Source of the DNA: Armatimonadota bacterium
Lineage (GTDB): Bacteria > Armatimonadota > Zipacnadia > Zipacnadales > JABUFB01
Assembly (NCBI GenBank): GCA_013314775.1
Contig: JABUFB010000003.1
Location: forward strand, 232,622-296,621
Length of the DNA stretch: 64,000 bases
Reading direction: 5' to 3'
Positions 8,424 to 16,819 of the stretch are shown here, piece after piece; the stretch's first letter is position 1, and each line of letters begins with the position of its first letter. Under the pieces are notes generated by a model that saw only the letters and a list, made by a program, of their open reading frames with translations, was not told where the DNA came from and searched no databases. Position numbers and translations under genes: made by a program.

Positions 8424-10850
8424 CTACCGACTCACCTCGATCCGCAGTAAGCGCGAAGTAGCCCCCCGGCCATCGATCGTCGCCTTCACAACAACATCAT
8501 GCGTCCCGACACGGTCCGGAACTCCCGCAAGAACCGGCTCGTCGCCGGACAGACTAAGCCACTCCGGGCCGGACTCAAGCTCCCACTGCGGCTGTTCCTG
8601 ATCCCAGTAATGCGCATTGTAGCTGTTGCCGTTGATCATCCGACAACGCAGGTCCCCCAGCGAGCGGACGCACCTCAAAGGACACCGGAATGTTTCCCCA
8701 ATCTTCGCATTCAGGTCGCCCTCAACCACGATCAGCGGCCGAGGCGCTTCCGCGTAATCAGAAGACCAACTCCGGTTCCCCTTTTCATCGATCGCCACCA
8801 CCCGGTAGTAGGCCCGGTTGGCATTTGGCAGATCGATCCCGTCGCCGATGACCGGCAAATGGCAGTCTGCGGTCTCAGCCACGAAATTGGCCGGGAAAGG
8901 CGTCGGAAGCTTCTCTTTCTGGTTTCCCACGTTCACCGCGTATGGCTCGTCGCTGACGCTGAACCCCTTCTCGTCACTGCCGTATACCCGGTACCTCACC
9001 GGAGTGCGACCTTCGGGATGGGCCTGCCATTTGAGAATGTAGACTCCAGTCGCCTCGTCTAGTTGCAGACCAACCGCTTCCGGAACAGCCGGTCCGTTAG
9101 CGCGGAAGGTCCAGACTTTGCTCCACGGACCCCAAAGATTGTGGCGGTTCCGTGCCCGGACCGACCAATAGTATACCCTCCTTGGCGAAATCAAACCCTC
9201 TCTGGGCAGGCTGTACTGCGCTTTGCCCCTGTCAGCGGTGTTCGAGATGAGCTTCGTAAAGTTGGGCGACAGCGCCCAGCGCATGTCCGGGCGATCCGAC
9301 AACCGGAACTCGTAATCCGCGATCTCGTGCCCCTCCGGTGCGTCGGGTGGGGTCCATCGAAAGACGATCTTCGTCCCCTCGACCGTGGCCCCGTCTTCCG
9401 GGAATACAGGCCCTGGTGGCGCAGGCGGCGGCGACGACAGAGAGCGCTCCACCCAGGTGTGGGTCACTCGCACATTCCGCGGGCCCTGGGTGTCATCCGT
9501 GTACACAAACCGGTTATCTCCAACCACCATTCCCGGCAGCGTGAGCACAGCCATCTGCAGATCGCCGATGATGCCGATGCTTCGCAGCGCTGCGCCGTCA
9601 GGCAGCGTGCAGCGCAGGAGGAACTCGTACCGCGCCGGAGAGGCCGGCGGGAAAAACCCGTCGAGATCAGCTTCGCAGGCCTGCCAGTTCTTCCCGTCCC
9701 AGGACAGTTCGAACTGCGCGCCGTCTCCTTCCGCTTCCAGCCTCCCTCCCACGAACACATACGGGCTGCGGATGCGCCAGGTCACGCTGCCACCGCCCTG
9801 TGCTGTGGGCCGCAGCGCACCATCCACCCAACCAAGGTTCTCGACCGCCTCGGCTCCTCGCTTCCAGACTTCGCCTGTCAGGTCAGGCCGGTACTCCCAC
9901 AGGCCGTTGCAGACCTTGTCGACCGCATTCTGCCCCCAGTCCTTGATGTCCTCGTAGCCGTGGAACTTCACTGGTGTCAGATGGCCCCAGCGCCATGTGA
10001 TTGCCTCGCCGGGCCGCAGCGTCATGTTCATGGTATGCCCCCGCGCACAGTCCCTGTCCCCCGTGGGCGCGGTGTCCGTGATATACAACGAGGCCGAGAA
10101 CTCATCCAGGTTGCGGTCGTCTCTCGCCAGAATCCCGTATGTGTGGGTGCGTTTGATCAGGTCGTGGTCTCGTGTGACCTGCGCTTCGCTGGCAACGGTG
10201 TAGTTATCCCGCAGCAGGAAGAAGCAGTGCTCATCACCGTCCAGAACGTGCCAGGCGTCGTCGTAGAATACCTGGGTGATGCTGTGCCCGATGGGACGGC
10301 ACGGGGCTACATTCAGCCCCGCCGATTTCCACAGGCCCGCGAGACACGTGGCATCATTCCCGCACAACGTGTAACCGTACACGTTATAGACCTTTACCGG
10401 GTCGTTGACCTCATCGTCGGCGGTGTATGCGTGGAAACGCTGCTGGGTCTGCTGCCAGTACAGCGCGAAAGCCTTCTCGCGGTCGGTCATGCCCGGCTCA
10501 ATCGCGCGGCTAAGGATTTCCTCGAGAGTGCGAAATCCGTTGCGGCCATTGAACAGCCACGGGTTCACCACATCCGTCTCGCCCACATTCTCCATCCGCA
10601 CCGCACGGTTGGATTCCCACGGCTGGCTCCAGGCTGCGTAGCCAATGGGCGGCCGGCAGTTGATGCCGTCCATGGTTCCGCCCTGGAAAACTGTGTAGAC
10701 GAACTGCCCGTCCGTGATCTCCTGCACGTGCCGGCAGAGGCGATCCTCGGCATGCCCGCGTGATGCCCACGGTTCGAGGTCCTCAGCATCGAGACCGCTT
10801 ATGGTCATCATGCACAGCCCGGGCACGAGCAACCAGCGAGCAAAGCTCAT
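8424..10850 (-). CDS. Secreted transglutaminase-like protein with fibronectin-III-type domains
   Basis: An 808-residue exported protein. A signal peptide (about residues 1-22) precedes a transglutaminase/cysteine-protease-like domain with a likely Cys163-His189-Asp204 triad (YTLCGNDATC; GHSITQVFYDDAWHVLD). The middle is beta-rich, then come two fibronectin-III-like modules (PVFPEDGATVEGTKIVFRWT; VYYWSVRARN) and a C-terminal Ig-like domain of the He_PIG type (EWLSLSGDEPVLAGVPDRVG). The ATG at 10850 has AAGGA nine bases upstream. It follows the macro-domain gene by 31 bp. The substrate is unknown; peptide or cell-wall cross-link hydrolysis is possible but not shown. Confidence 0.72.
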   Translation of the reverse strand: MSFARWLLVPGLCMMTISGLDAEDLEPWASRGHAEDRLCRHVQEITDGQFVYTVFQGGTMDGINCRPPIGYAAWSQPWESNRAVRMENVGETDVVNPWLFNGRNGFRTLEEILSRAIEPGMTDREKAFALYWQQTQQRFHAYTADDEVNDPVKVYNVYGYTLCGNDATCLAGLWKSAGLNVAPCRPIGHSITQVFYDDAWHVLDGDEHCFFLLRDNYTVASEAQVTRDHDLIKRTHTYGILARDDRNLDEFSASLYITDTAPTGDRDCARGHTMNMTLRPGEAITWRWGHLTPVKFHGYEDIKDWGQNAVDKVCNGLWEYRPDLTGEVWKRGAEAVENLGWVDGALRPTAQGGGSVTWRIRSPYVFVGGRLEAEGDGAQFELSWDGKNWQACEADLDGFFPPASPARYEFLLRCTLPDGAALRSIGIIGDLQMAVLTLPGMVVGDNRFVYTDDTQGPRNVRVTHTWVERSLSSPPPAPPGPVFPEDGATVEGTKIVFRWTPPDAPEGHEIADYEFRLSDRPDMRWALSPNFTKLISNTADRGKAQYSLPREGLISPRRVYYWSVRARNRHNLWGPWSKVWTFRANGPAVPEAVGLQLDEATGVYILKWQAHPEGRTPVRYRVYGSDEKGFSVSDEPYAVNVGNQKEKLPTPFPANFVAETADCHLPVIGDGIDLPNANRAYYRVVAIDEKGNRSWSSDYAEAPRPLIVVEGDLNAKIGETFRCPLRCVRSLGDLRCRMINGNSYNAHYWDQEQPQWELESGPEWLSLSGDEPVLAGVPDRVGTHDVVVKATIDGRGATSRLLRIEVSR

Positions 10851-10881
10851 GAGCACCAATCCTTGCGCGGAGATGCGGAGA

Positions 10882-11436
10882 TCAGGTCTCAGGCCATGCA
10901 GTTCGCCATTCGTCAGCGAAAGCCTGCACAGTTACATCGTCGATGATACAGAAATCGATCCGCCTCAGGGACCTCGTGGCTTGCGCAGTTAGCCACTGCT
11001 CGGCCTCACGCAGCAGGATTCTGGCGCAGCGGTCTTTCGGGAACCCGAAGATGCCCGAGCTGATGGCAGGCAGCGAGATACTGGTAAGCCCCAGCTCCTC
11101 AGCGCGTGCGAAGGCCGCCCGAACGGCCGACGTTAGCTTGCTGTCCGCTTCCGGGTCCGACCCCAATGGTCCGACCGCGTGGATCACATAGCGGGTCGCC
11201 AGCGAGCCGGCCCCCGTGACCACCGCCGAACCCTCGGGGCAGCGGCCGATCCGATTGCTTTCCTCCTGGATGACCCGTCCCCCTCGTCGCACGATGGCGC
11301 CTGCAACCCCGCCCCCATGCTGGAGAGCCGAATTCGCGGCGTTGACGATCGCATCGGTCGTAGCCAGAGTGATGTCCCCCTGCACGAGCCTGATCTCGCC
11401 CCCGCCCACACCGCGGCTCAAGATAACCTCACCCAT
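10882..11436 (-). CDS. Macro domain protein (ADP-ribose / O-acetyl-ADP-ribose hydrolase-like)
   Basis: A 184-residue single macro domain that binds ADP-ribose and typically deacetylates O-acetyl-ADP-ribose or removes ADP-ribose from targets. Diagnostic stretches are GDITLATTDAIVNAANSALQ, the glycine-rich HGGGVAGAIVRRGG loop and LPAISSGIFGFPKDRCA. The ATG at 11436 is favoured over the one nine codons upstream because GGAGGAA lies nine bases before it. Cytoplasmic, no signal peptide. The secreted transglutaminase-like gene follows 31 bp downstream, so they may be co-transcribed, though no functional link is obvious. Confidence 0.92.
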   Translation of the reverse strand: MGEVILSRGVGGGEIRLVQGDITLATTDAIVNAANSALQHGGGVAGAIVRRGGRVIQEESNRIGRCPEGSAVVTGAGSLATRYVIHAVGPLGSDPEADSKLTSAVRAAFARAEELGLTSISLPAISSGIFGFPKDRCARILLREAEQWLTAQATRSLRRIDFCIIDDVTVQAFADEWRTAWPET

Positions 11437-11635
11437 GAGTCGCCGTTCCTCCGTTTTGCACAAATCGACTTATCTTGACCCGGTTTTTGACAATCTCAGG
11501 CAGGCCATTGTTTCGTTCCGCACTAACTGCTGTCCCAGGGGTGTTTGAAGGTGTATACTCACGAGGAGCGTTCACATCACTGAAGGATGCTCCCAGGCCA
11601 CTCCCGGCTCAGAGTTCGTCCCGAAAGGAGTACGT

Positions 11636-12448
11636 ATGGACCCGCGACACAACTTCCCTCCGCCCCGGCACGTGCGGGACCTGTTTTCACTCCAGGGCCG
11701 TGTGGCTCTGGTCACCGGGGGAGCAGGACGCTACGGTGCCGGGCAGACCTGGGCCGTTGCCGAAGCCGGGGCGAAGACCATCGTCGCCTCCCGCAATCTC
11801 GACAGATGCCAGGCAATGGTCGACGAGCTCCGCGCCGCCGGCTGCGATGCCGTTGCCCGGCAGCTTGATCTCACTAGCGAAGAGAGCATCGCCGACTGCT
11901 GCGCCTGGATCGAGAAGGATCTGGGCCGCCTCGACATCCTGTTCAACAACGCGGTCTCCCGCTCCACGGGCGGCGATTTCAGCACCGTCACCGCAGAGCA
12001 GTGGACAGAAACCATGATTGTCAACTCCACCAGCCTGCTCGTATGCACCCGCACCTGCGCTGAGATCATGAAGAAGCAGGGCAAGGGCAGCATCATCAAC
12101 ATCGCGTCCATCTACGGCATGGTGGGCCCGCAGTTCGAAATCTATGGCAGCACGGGCATGAAGAACCCCGGCGAGTACGCCTTCGCCAAGGGCGGTATGA
12201 TCCAACTCACCCGCTACCTTGCCACGTTCTACGCGAAGGACGGGATCAGGGTGAACTGCATCAGCCCCGGCGGATACTACGACGGTCAGCCCGAAGAGTT
12301 CGTGGACAATTACTGCGCTCGCACGCCCTTGGGGCGCATGGCCGGCCCGGAAGACATCAAGGGCGTGGCCCTGTTCCTGGCATCCGACGCATCCGCATAC
12401 GTCACTGGGGTCAATATCCCCTTGGATGGCGGCTGGACTTGCCAGTGA
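11636..12448 (+). CDS. SDR family NAD(P)-dependent oxidoreductase
   Basis: A 270-residue short-chain dehydrogenase/reductase. Cofactor-binding TGGAGRYGAG lies near residue 27, NNAVS corresponds to the NNAG motif, the catalytic Ser lies in IINIASIYG, and Tyr/Lys lie in EYAFAKGG. The C-terminal YVTGVNIPLDGGWT is typical of the gluconate-5-dehydrogenase and 3-oxoacyl-ACP reductase-like group. The substrate is probably a sugar acid or alcohol given the surrounding gene content, but that is inference. The TGGAGRYG loop lacks the usual final Gly-Ile-Gly. Divergently arranged from the macro-domain gene with a 199-bp intergenic space. Confidence 0.9.
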   Translation: MDPRHNFPPPRHVRDLFSLQGRVALVTGGAGRYGAGQTWAVAEAGAKTIVASRNLDRCQAMVDELRAAGCDAVARQLDLTSEESIADCCAWIEKDLGRLDILFNNAVSRSTGGDFSTVTAEQWTETMIVNSTSLLVCTRTCAEIMKKQGKGSIINIASIYGMVGPQFEIYGSTGMKNPGEYAFAKGGMIQLTRYLATFYAKDGIRVNCISPGGYYDGQPEEFVDNYCARTPLGRMAGPEDIKGVALFLASDASAYVTGVNIPLDGGWTCQ

Positions 12449-12602
12449 CCTGTGAGATCACGATGCGTGCACGTCGTCAGGTGCGGGCCTGCCCAGCGAC
12501 TGCCGGTGCGGGATGCCCGCGCTGACAAGCGGACAGGGGCGCGCACACCACGTTGTCACAGCCGTTCGCACGCTGAAGTAGCCTGTTGCGAGGTGATGCA
12601 CC

Positions 12603-13310
12603 ATGGCGCATGAGCTTGTCGGAAAGCAGATGAAACGCTGGGAGATGGACAACCGCCTCAAACGTCGTTTCGAGGCGGACGAAATCGAGTGCGCCATGAC
12701 CACTCCGGTGATCACCATCTCCCGACAATGGGGAAGTGGCGGCACCAACATCGCCAAACTGGTCGCCAAGAAACTGGACTTCAAATTGTATGACAAGGAG
12801 ATCATCGAGCACATCGCCGAACTGTCGGGGGCGAGTCCGTCGCAGATCGAGCATCACGATGAGAGCGACCCGGGCGTCTTCAGCGACCTCGTCCTGCAGC
12901 TGCTCGAGGGCAAGCGCCCCACTTCTGCGGGCTACCTGCGCGCTCTGGTCAAGGCCGTCAAGCAGGTTGCGCGGGCAGGGAATGCGGTGATCATCGGCCG
13001 GGCGTCCAATCTCATTCTCCCGCTGGCCTTCAACGTGCGGATTATCGCGCCCGAGAACGTGCGGGTCCAGCGAATCAGCGAATTGCATAATACCGACGAG
13101 CGTACGGCGCGCCGCATGGTCACTCACTCCGACCGCCAACGCAGCCGCTTCGTCCGCTCACAGTTCGGGGCTGACTGGAACGACCCTCTCGCCTTTGACA
13201 TTGTTCTGAACACCGAACACTTCAGCATCGAGCACGCCGCGGATCTTATCATCAAGGGCTTCACGGACCGCAGACAGGGACAGATAGGCACGTGCGCGCC
13301 TTCGAGTTGA
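12603..13310 (+). CDS. Cytidylate kinase-like family protein
   Basis: A 235-residue P-loop protein of the cytidylate-kinase-like (Cytidylate_kin2) group, not the essential Cmk. An N-terminal segment KQMKRWEMDNRLKRR precedes ITISRQWGSGGTNIAKLVA, the P-loop region at about residues 37-55. AVIIGRASNLIL and the Arg-rich ERTARRMVTHSDRQRSRF lid follow. The ATG at 12603 has GAGGTG eight bases upstream. The true substrate of this group is not established. Its 3' end overlaps the D-aminoacylase start by 19 bp, indicating co-transcription. Confidence 0.88.
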   Translation: MAHELVGKQMKRWEMDNRLKRRFEADEIECAMTTPVITISRQWGSGGTNIAKLVAKKLDFKLYDKEIIEHIAELSGASPSQIEHHDESDPGVFSDLVLQLLEGKRPTSAGYLRALVKAVKQVARAGNAVIIGRASNLILPLAFNVRIIAPENVRVQRISELHNTDERTARRMVTHSDRQRSRFVRSQFGADWNDPLAFDIVLNTEHFSIEHAADLIIKGFTDRRQGQIGTCAPSS

Positions 13311-14917
13311 TCATCCGTAACGGGCTGTTGTTCGACGGAACCGGCGCTCCCGCAAGGCCGGCGGACATCGGCATTCGGGGGGACACAATCGCCGCCGTCG
13401 GCGACCTGGCCGGCGCTGAATCGGCGCGAACCGTCAACGCCGCCGGCCTCAGCGTCACTCCTGGTTTCATCGACATCCACGCCCACTCCGACCTTACCGT
13501 GCAGGTGAACCCCGCCGCGGAAAGCAAGGTCCGGCAGGGCGTGACCCTCGAGGTCAATGGCCAGTGCGGCTACTCGCCCTTCCCCGTGAATCCCGGCGAC
13601 CGCGCCGAACTGGACGCCCTGAACCCCTTCGTCACCGCCCAGCCGGACTGGACCTGGACCACCACCGCCGATTTCCTCTCCGCATTGCGAGCCACCGCGC
13701 CCAGCATCAATCTCGGCCAGCTCGCCGGACACAGCGCCCTGCGCGCACGGGTCATGGGTTTTGCCAATAGTGCCGCGAGCCCGTCACAGGTCGCCGCTAT
13801 CTGCGACGAAGCCCGCGCTGCGCTGGACGAAGGCGCTATCGGCATCTCCTTCGGCCTGGCCTATGCGCTGGGGTCCTTCGCCGCGAATGACGAGATCGAG
13901 GCCGTCTGCCTCGTGGCTGCGCAGGCCGGTGCGATGGTCAGCGTCCATATCCGCAATGAAGGCGAGTTGCTCCTGGAAAGCATCGGCGAAATGCTGGACA
14001 TCGCCCGGCGGGTCAGCGAGACTGCTCCCTTGCGCCTCCAGTTCGATCATCTCAAAGCCTCGGGGAAACGCTGGTGGGGGAGAGTCGCCGATGCCCTGGA
14101 GCTTCTCGAAAGCGCCCGGTCGGAGGGCCTTGACATCGCTTTCGACGTGTACCCGTACATCGCGGGAAGCAGGCACCTGTCCGGCTCACTGCCCGCCTGG
14201 ATGCACGACGGGGGCAACGAGGCCCTCGTGAAACGCCTCGCCGACCCTGACTGCCGAAAGCGACTGCGCGCCCAGCACGACGCCTGGCTGCGCGGCGAGA
14301 TCGGGCACAGTCCTTTCGAACTGGACTTCGACCGCATCGTGGTCACCGAGGTCCTGACAGACGGCAATGCCTGGACTGTCGGGAAGAACCTGGCCGAAGT
14401 CGCATCGGAGCGGGGGCAGGATGCAATCGATGCGACCCTCGACCTCCTCATGGAAGAGCGGGCCCAGGTCAGCGTGGTCCTCTTCAGCATGACCGAGGAG
14501 GACATGACCCGGGCCCTGAAACACCCGCTGGGTTGCATCGGCACCGACGGCCTGGTCTTCGCGCCATACGGGCCACTCTCCCGCGGCAAGCCCCACCCGC
14601 GCTCATACGGCACGTTCCCGCGGGCCATTGGCCGCTATGCCCGTGACGCCGGCCTTATGCCGGTGGAAGAGGCGATCCGCAAATGTACCTCCTGGCCCGC
14701 CTCGCGCCTCGGCTTACGCGACCGTGGGACGATCCGCGAGGGCATGAAAGCCGACCTGGTCCTCTTCGACCAGGACACTCTCCTCGACCGCGCCACCTTC
14801 GAGGACCCGCACCAGTATCCGTCAGGCATCGCGCAGGTCATCGTGAACGGCCAGACGGTGATCGACACCGACCGCAACCTTGCCCCCGGCTCGGGGGAAG
14901 TGGTGAAGCGGTCATAA
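13292..14917 (+). CDS. D-aminoacylase / N-acyl-D-amino-acid deacylase
   Basis: A 541-residue amidohydrolase-superfamily enzyme that removes the acyl group from N-acyl-D-amino acids, a zinc hydrolase. It shows the N-terminal composite domain (LIIRNGLLFDGTGAPA), the metal-binding FIDIHAHSDL at about residues 59-68, QCGYSPFP at about 92-99 and FDHLKASG. The C-terminal GMKADLVLFD is typical of the fold. The start is GTG at 13292, inside the previous gene; SD is weak, as expected for a coupled start. It could act on D-amino-acid-containing wall fragments or on an unrelated N-acyl compound. Confidence 0.9.
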   Translation: MRAFELIIRNGLLFDGTGAPARPADIGIRGDTIAAVGDLAGAESARTVNAAGLSVTPGFIDIHAHSDLTVQVNPAAESKVRQGVTLEVNGQCGYSPFPVNPGDRAELDALNPFVTAQPDWTWTTTADFLSALRATAPSINLGQLAGHSALRARVMGFANSAASPSQVAAICDEARAALDEGAIGISFGLAYALGSFAANDEIEAVCLVAAQAGAMVSVHIRNEGELLLESIGEMLDIARRVSETAPLRLQFDHLKASGKRWWGRVADALELLESARSEGLDIAFDVYPYIAGSRHLSGSLPAWMHDGGNEALVKRLADPDCRKRLRAQHDAWLRGEIGHSPFELDFDRIVVTEVLTDGNAWTVGKNLAEVASERGQDAIDATLDLLMEERAQVSVVLFSMTEEDMTRALKHPLGCIGTDGLVFAPYGPLSRGKPHPRSYGTFPRAIGRYARDAGLMPVEEAIRKCTSWPASRLGLRDRGTIREGMKADLVLFDQDTLLDRATFEDPHQYPSGIAQVIVNGQTVIDTDRNLAPGSGEVVKRS

Positions 14918-14980
14918 CGGAAGTCCCGCCGGCAGTGGGACAGCCAATGCTGCCTGTCCGCCATCCTTGCAGCCGCGTGG

Positions 14981-15060
14981 GGGTGGGCGTCTCGCCCGCC
15001 GGCCGCTGGCCTTCAGCCCCGCAGGGGCAGCAGCCCTTTGCCACCAGCGTGAGCTGGTGG
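14981..15060. repeat. Intergenic hairpin cluster (includes an R1 palindrome)
   Basis: Three perfect hairpins lie between the convergent D-aminoacylase and cysteine-hydrolase genes: GGGCG-TCT-CGCCC at 14985-14997 (family R1, also near 20906 and inverted near 61000), GCCCC-GCA-GGGGC just after, and CCACCAGC-GTGA-GCTGGTGG at 15041-15060. The last may terminate both genes, although no U-tract follows. Confidence 0.6.
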
Positions 15061-15077
15061 ATCTCAGGCCCCTCCCA

Positions 15078-15707
15078 TCACTCATCCTTCAGCTTCCAGA
15101 AAACCTTTCCGCTGTCCAGCCGGTGATCACCGCCCGGCACAAGTTCGATCTCCTTCCATTCCCTGCCCACAAGCATGAAAGACCGGAAGGCCGGCCATTT
15201 CGCGGGCGGAGTGTCCTTCACCAGCCGGTACACCCCGGTCACCCGGTGCTTTATGTCCCAGTACGGCGTCAGCTTGGTGCCCGCTCGCTGCGGATTGCCC
15301 CGGGCCTTGCTGCTGGTGTTCTCGGCGATGGTCTCCTTCCCGCCGATTTTCCCCACATAGATCGCCACATGCCCGTACTGCCCCGACCCGTGGTGGATGC
15401 CCACGATGTCTCCCGGCTGCAGGCTCCCATCGGTCACCCGGTGCCCCCGGGCCGCGAGCTTCGCCGTCATCGCCTTGGCATCCGACGCCTGGAACTCCCA
15501 CGTCCCCGGCCTCAACCCGCACGCCGTCTCGTACACCTGCCTCACGAACCGCGCGCAGTAACCTCCCGCCAGCAGATTCAGCTGTTGCTTCGCCGCACCC
15601 TCTCCAAGCGTGATGCGCGTCTCCCCCTGCTGGCTGGCCCTGGCGGCCGCCAGCGCATTGGCGACCACCTTCGCGATTTCCCCGTCTGTGTAGATCCGAT
15701 CCGACAT
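15078..15707 (-). CDS. NlpC/P60- or CHAP-like cysteine hydrolase
   Basis: A 209-residue protein with a papain-like cysteine hydrolase fold as in NlpC/P60 and CHAP amidases and peptidases. The likely nucleophile is Cys in LLAGGYCARFVRQVYE (about residue 50), and the likely His lies in GSGQYGHVAIYVG (about 113), with LQPGDIVGI before it. The ATG at 15707 has GGGAGG nine bases upstream. No clear signal peptide is visible, so a cytoplasmic or non-classically exported role is possible. The C-terminal 50 residues match no family I recognise. Peptidoglycan cleavage is a family-based guess. Confidence 0.75.
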   Translation of the reverse strand: MSDRIYTDGEIAKVVANALAAARASQQGETRITLGEGAAKQQLNLLAGGYCARFVRQVYETACGLRPGTWEFQASDAKAMTAKLAARGHRVTDGSLQPGDIVGIHHGSGQYGHVAIYVGKIGGKETIAENTSSKARGNPQRAGTKLTPYWDIKHRVTGVYRLVKDTPPAKWPAFRSFMLVGREWKEIELVPGGDHRLDSGKVFWKLKDE

Positions 15708-15854
15708 TGGCGACAACCTCCCTGTGCATCGAAGTTGCCGCCATCATCTCGCGCGTGCCTTTGTCTAGTCCTTGGCGCCGATTGGATTTGTGAACCGTTC
15801 TGGTTGTATTATCCTTGTCGCCGGTCACCATCCCGCGGATAACGAGAGCTCACC

Positions 15855-16700
15855 ATGGGTCGCCCCGTCACCCTCGCAACCTGCCAGCCGCCTATGCCCG
15901 GTCCGGGCCATCCCCCTCCTGAAGTTGAGCAGGCCGCCCTGGACCTGCTTGACGAAGCCGGCCGCCTCGGGGCCGACCTCACCTGCCTGCCCGAGTATCT
16001 CAATGGGGGCGGGCTTCTCGACGGGGGCGCTCCGGGAGCAGCCTTCGCCACCGCAGAGCCATTGCTGTCGCGAATTGCGGAGATCTGCGCGCGCTGGGAG
16101 ATGTTCGCGATCGCGCCGCTGGTCCACGAGAGTGATGGCCCGCGCAATTCGGCCTTCGTCGTCGGGCGTGACGGGTCGGTGTTGGGGCGCTACGACAAGG
16201 TGCATCTCACGAAGCCCGAGGCGGAGGCTCTGGGCCTTGTGCCGGGGGACGGCTTTCCCGTGTTCGAACTGGACTTCGGCGTCATCGGTGTGATGCTCTG
16301 CTACGATCTGTGCTTCCCCGAACCTGCGCGCTGTCTGGCATTGGAAGGTGCCGAGATCATCCTGTGCCCCTCACTCCAGCGCAGCTACACGGAAGCCGAA
16401 CTCGACCTGCAGGTTCGTTCCCGGGCATTCGACAACTTCGTCTATCTCGTGCGCAGTAGCTATGGCACACCACCGGGGGAACCCTGGAGACCTGGGATGA
16501 TCGCGGGGAAGAGCTGCATCGTTGCCCCTGACTCCACCATCCTCGCCGATCTGGGCCGCCGCACCGGGGTGGCATTGCGACAGATCGACCTGGACCTGGT
16601 GGATGTGGGCGCACGCTCTCACGGGGGCGAGATTGGCCCTCTGCGCGCCATGCGCCTGGAGGACCGTCGTCCGGAGACCTACGGCCGCCTTTGCCGGTGA
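15855..16700 (+). CDS. Carbon-nitrogen hydrolase (nitrilase superfamily)
   Basis: A 281-residue amidase/carbamoylase-like enzyme. The Glu-Lys-Cys triad is visible: Glu in CLPEYLNGGG, Lys in LGRYDKVHLT, Cys in GVMLCYDLCFPEPAR. The order and spacing match the superfamily. It hydrolyses a non-peptide C-N bond (amide or carbamoyl); the exact substrate is not predictable. It is a single gene with 15707-15854 as a divergent intergenic space from the cysteine hydrolase. The start is ATG with GAGAG just upstream. Confidence 0.9.
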   Translation: MGRPVTLATCQPPMPGPGHPPPEVEQAALDLLDEAGRLGADLTCLPEYLNGGGLLDGGAPGAAFATAEPLLSRIAEICARWEMFAIAPLVHESDGPRNSAFVVGRDGSVLGRYDKVHLTKPEAEALGLVPGDGFPVFELDFGVIGVMLCYDLCFPEPARCLALEGAEIILCPSLQRSYTEAELDLQVRSRAFDNFVYLVRSSYGTPPGEPWRPGMIAGKSCIVAPDSTILADLGRRTGVALRQIDLDLVDVGARSHGGEIGPLRAMRLEDRRPETYGRLCR

Positions 16701-16819
16701 TCAGCCCGCACGCCGCACCGGCCGTCCGCAGCTGTCTTTCGACGTCGGGAAAGGCCGTGCAGGGAAAGCGCGGCGGTCCGTTCACAAGGCGCCGACGGTC
16801 TGCTTCGGCCGCCGTCCCC

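Noticed and set aside
9063-10763. 566-codon + strand open frame
   Set aside because: Antisense to the transglutaminase-like gene; Arg/Pro-rich sequence with no recognisable protein pattern.
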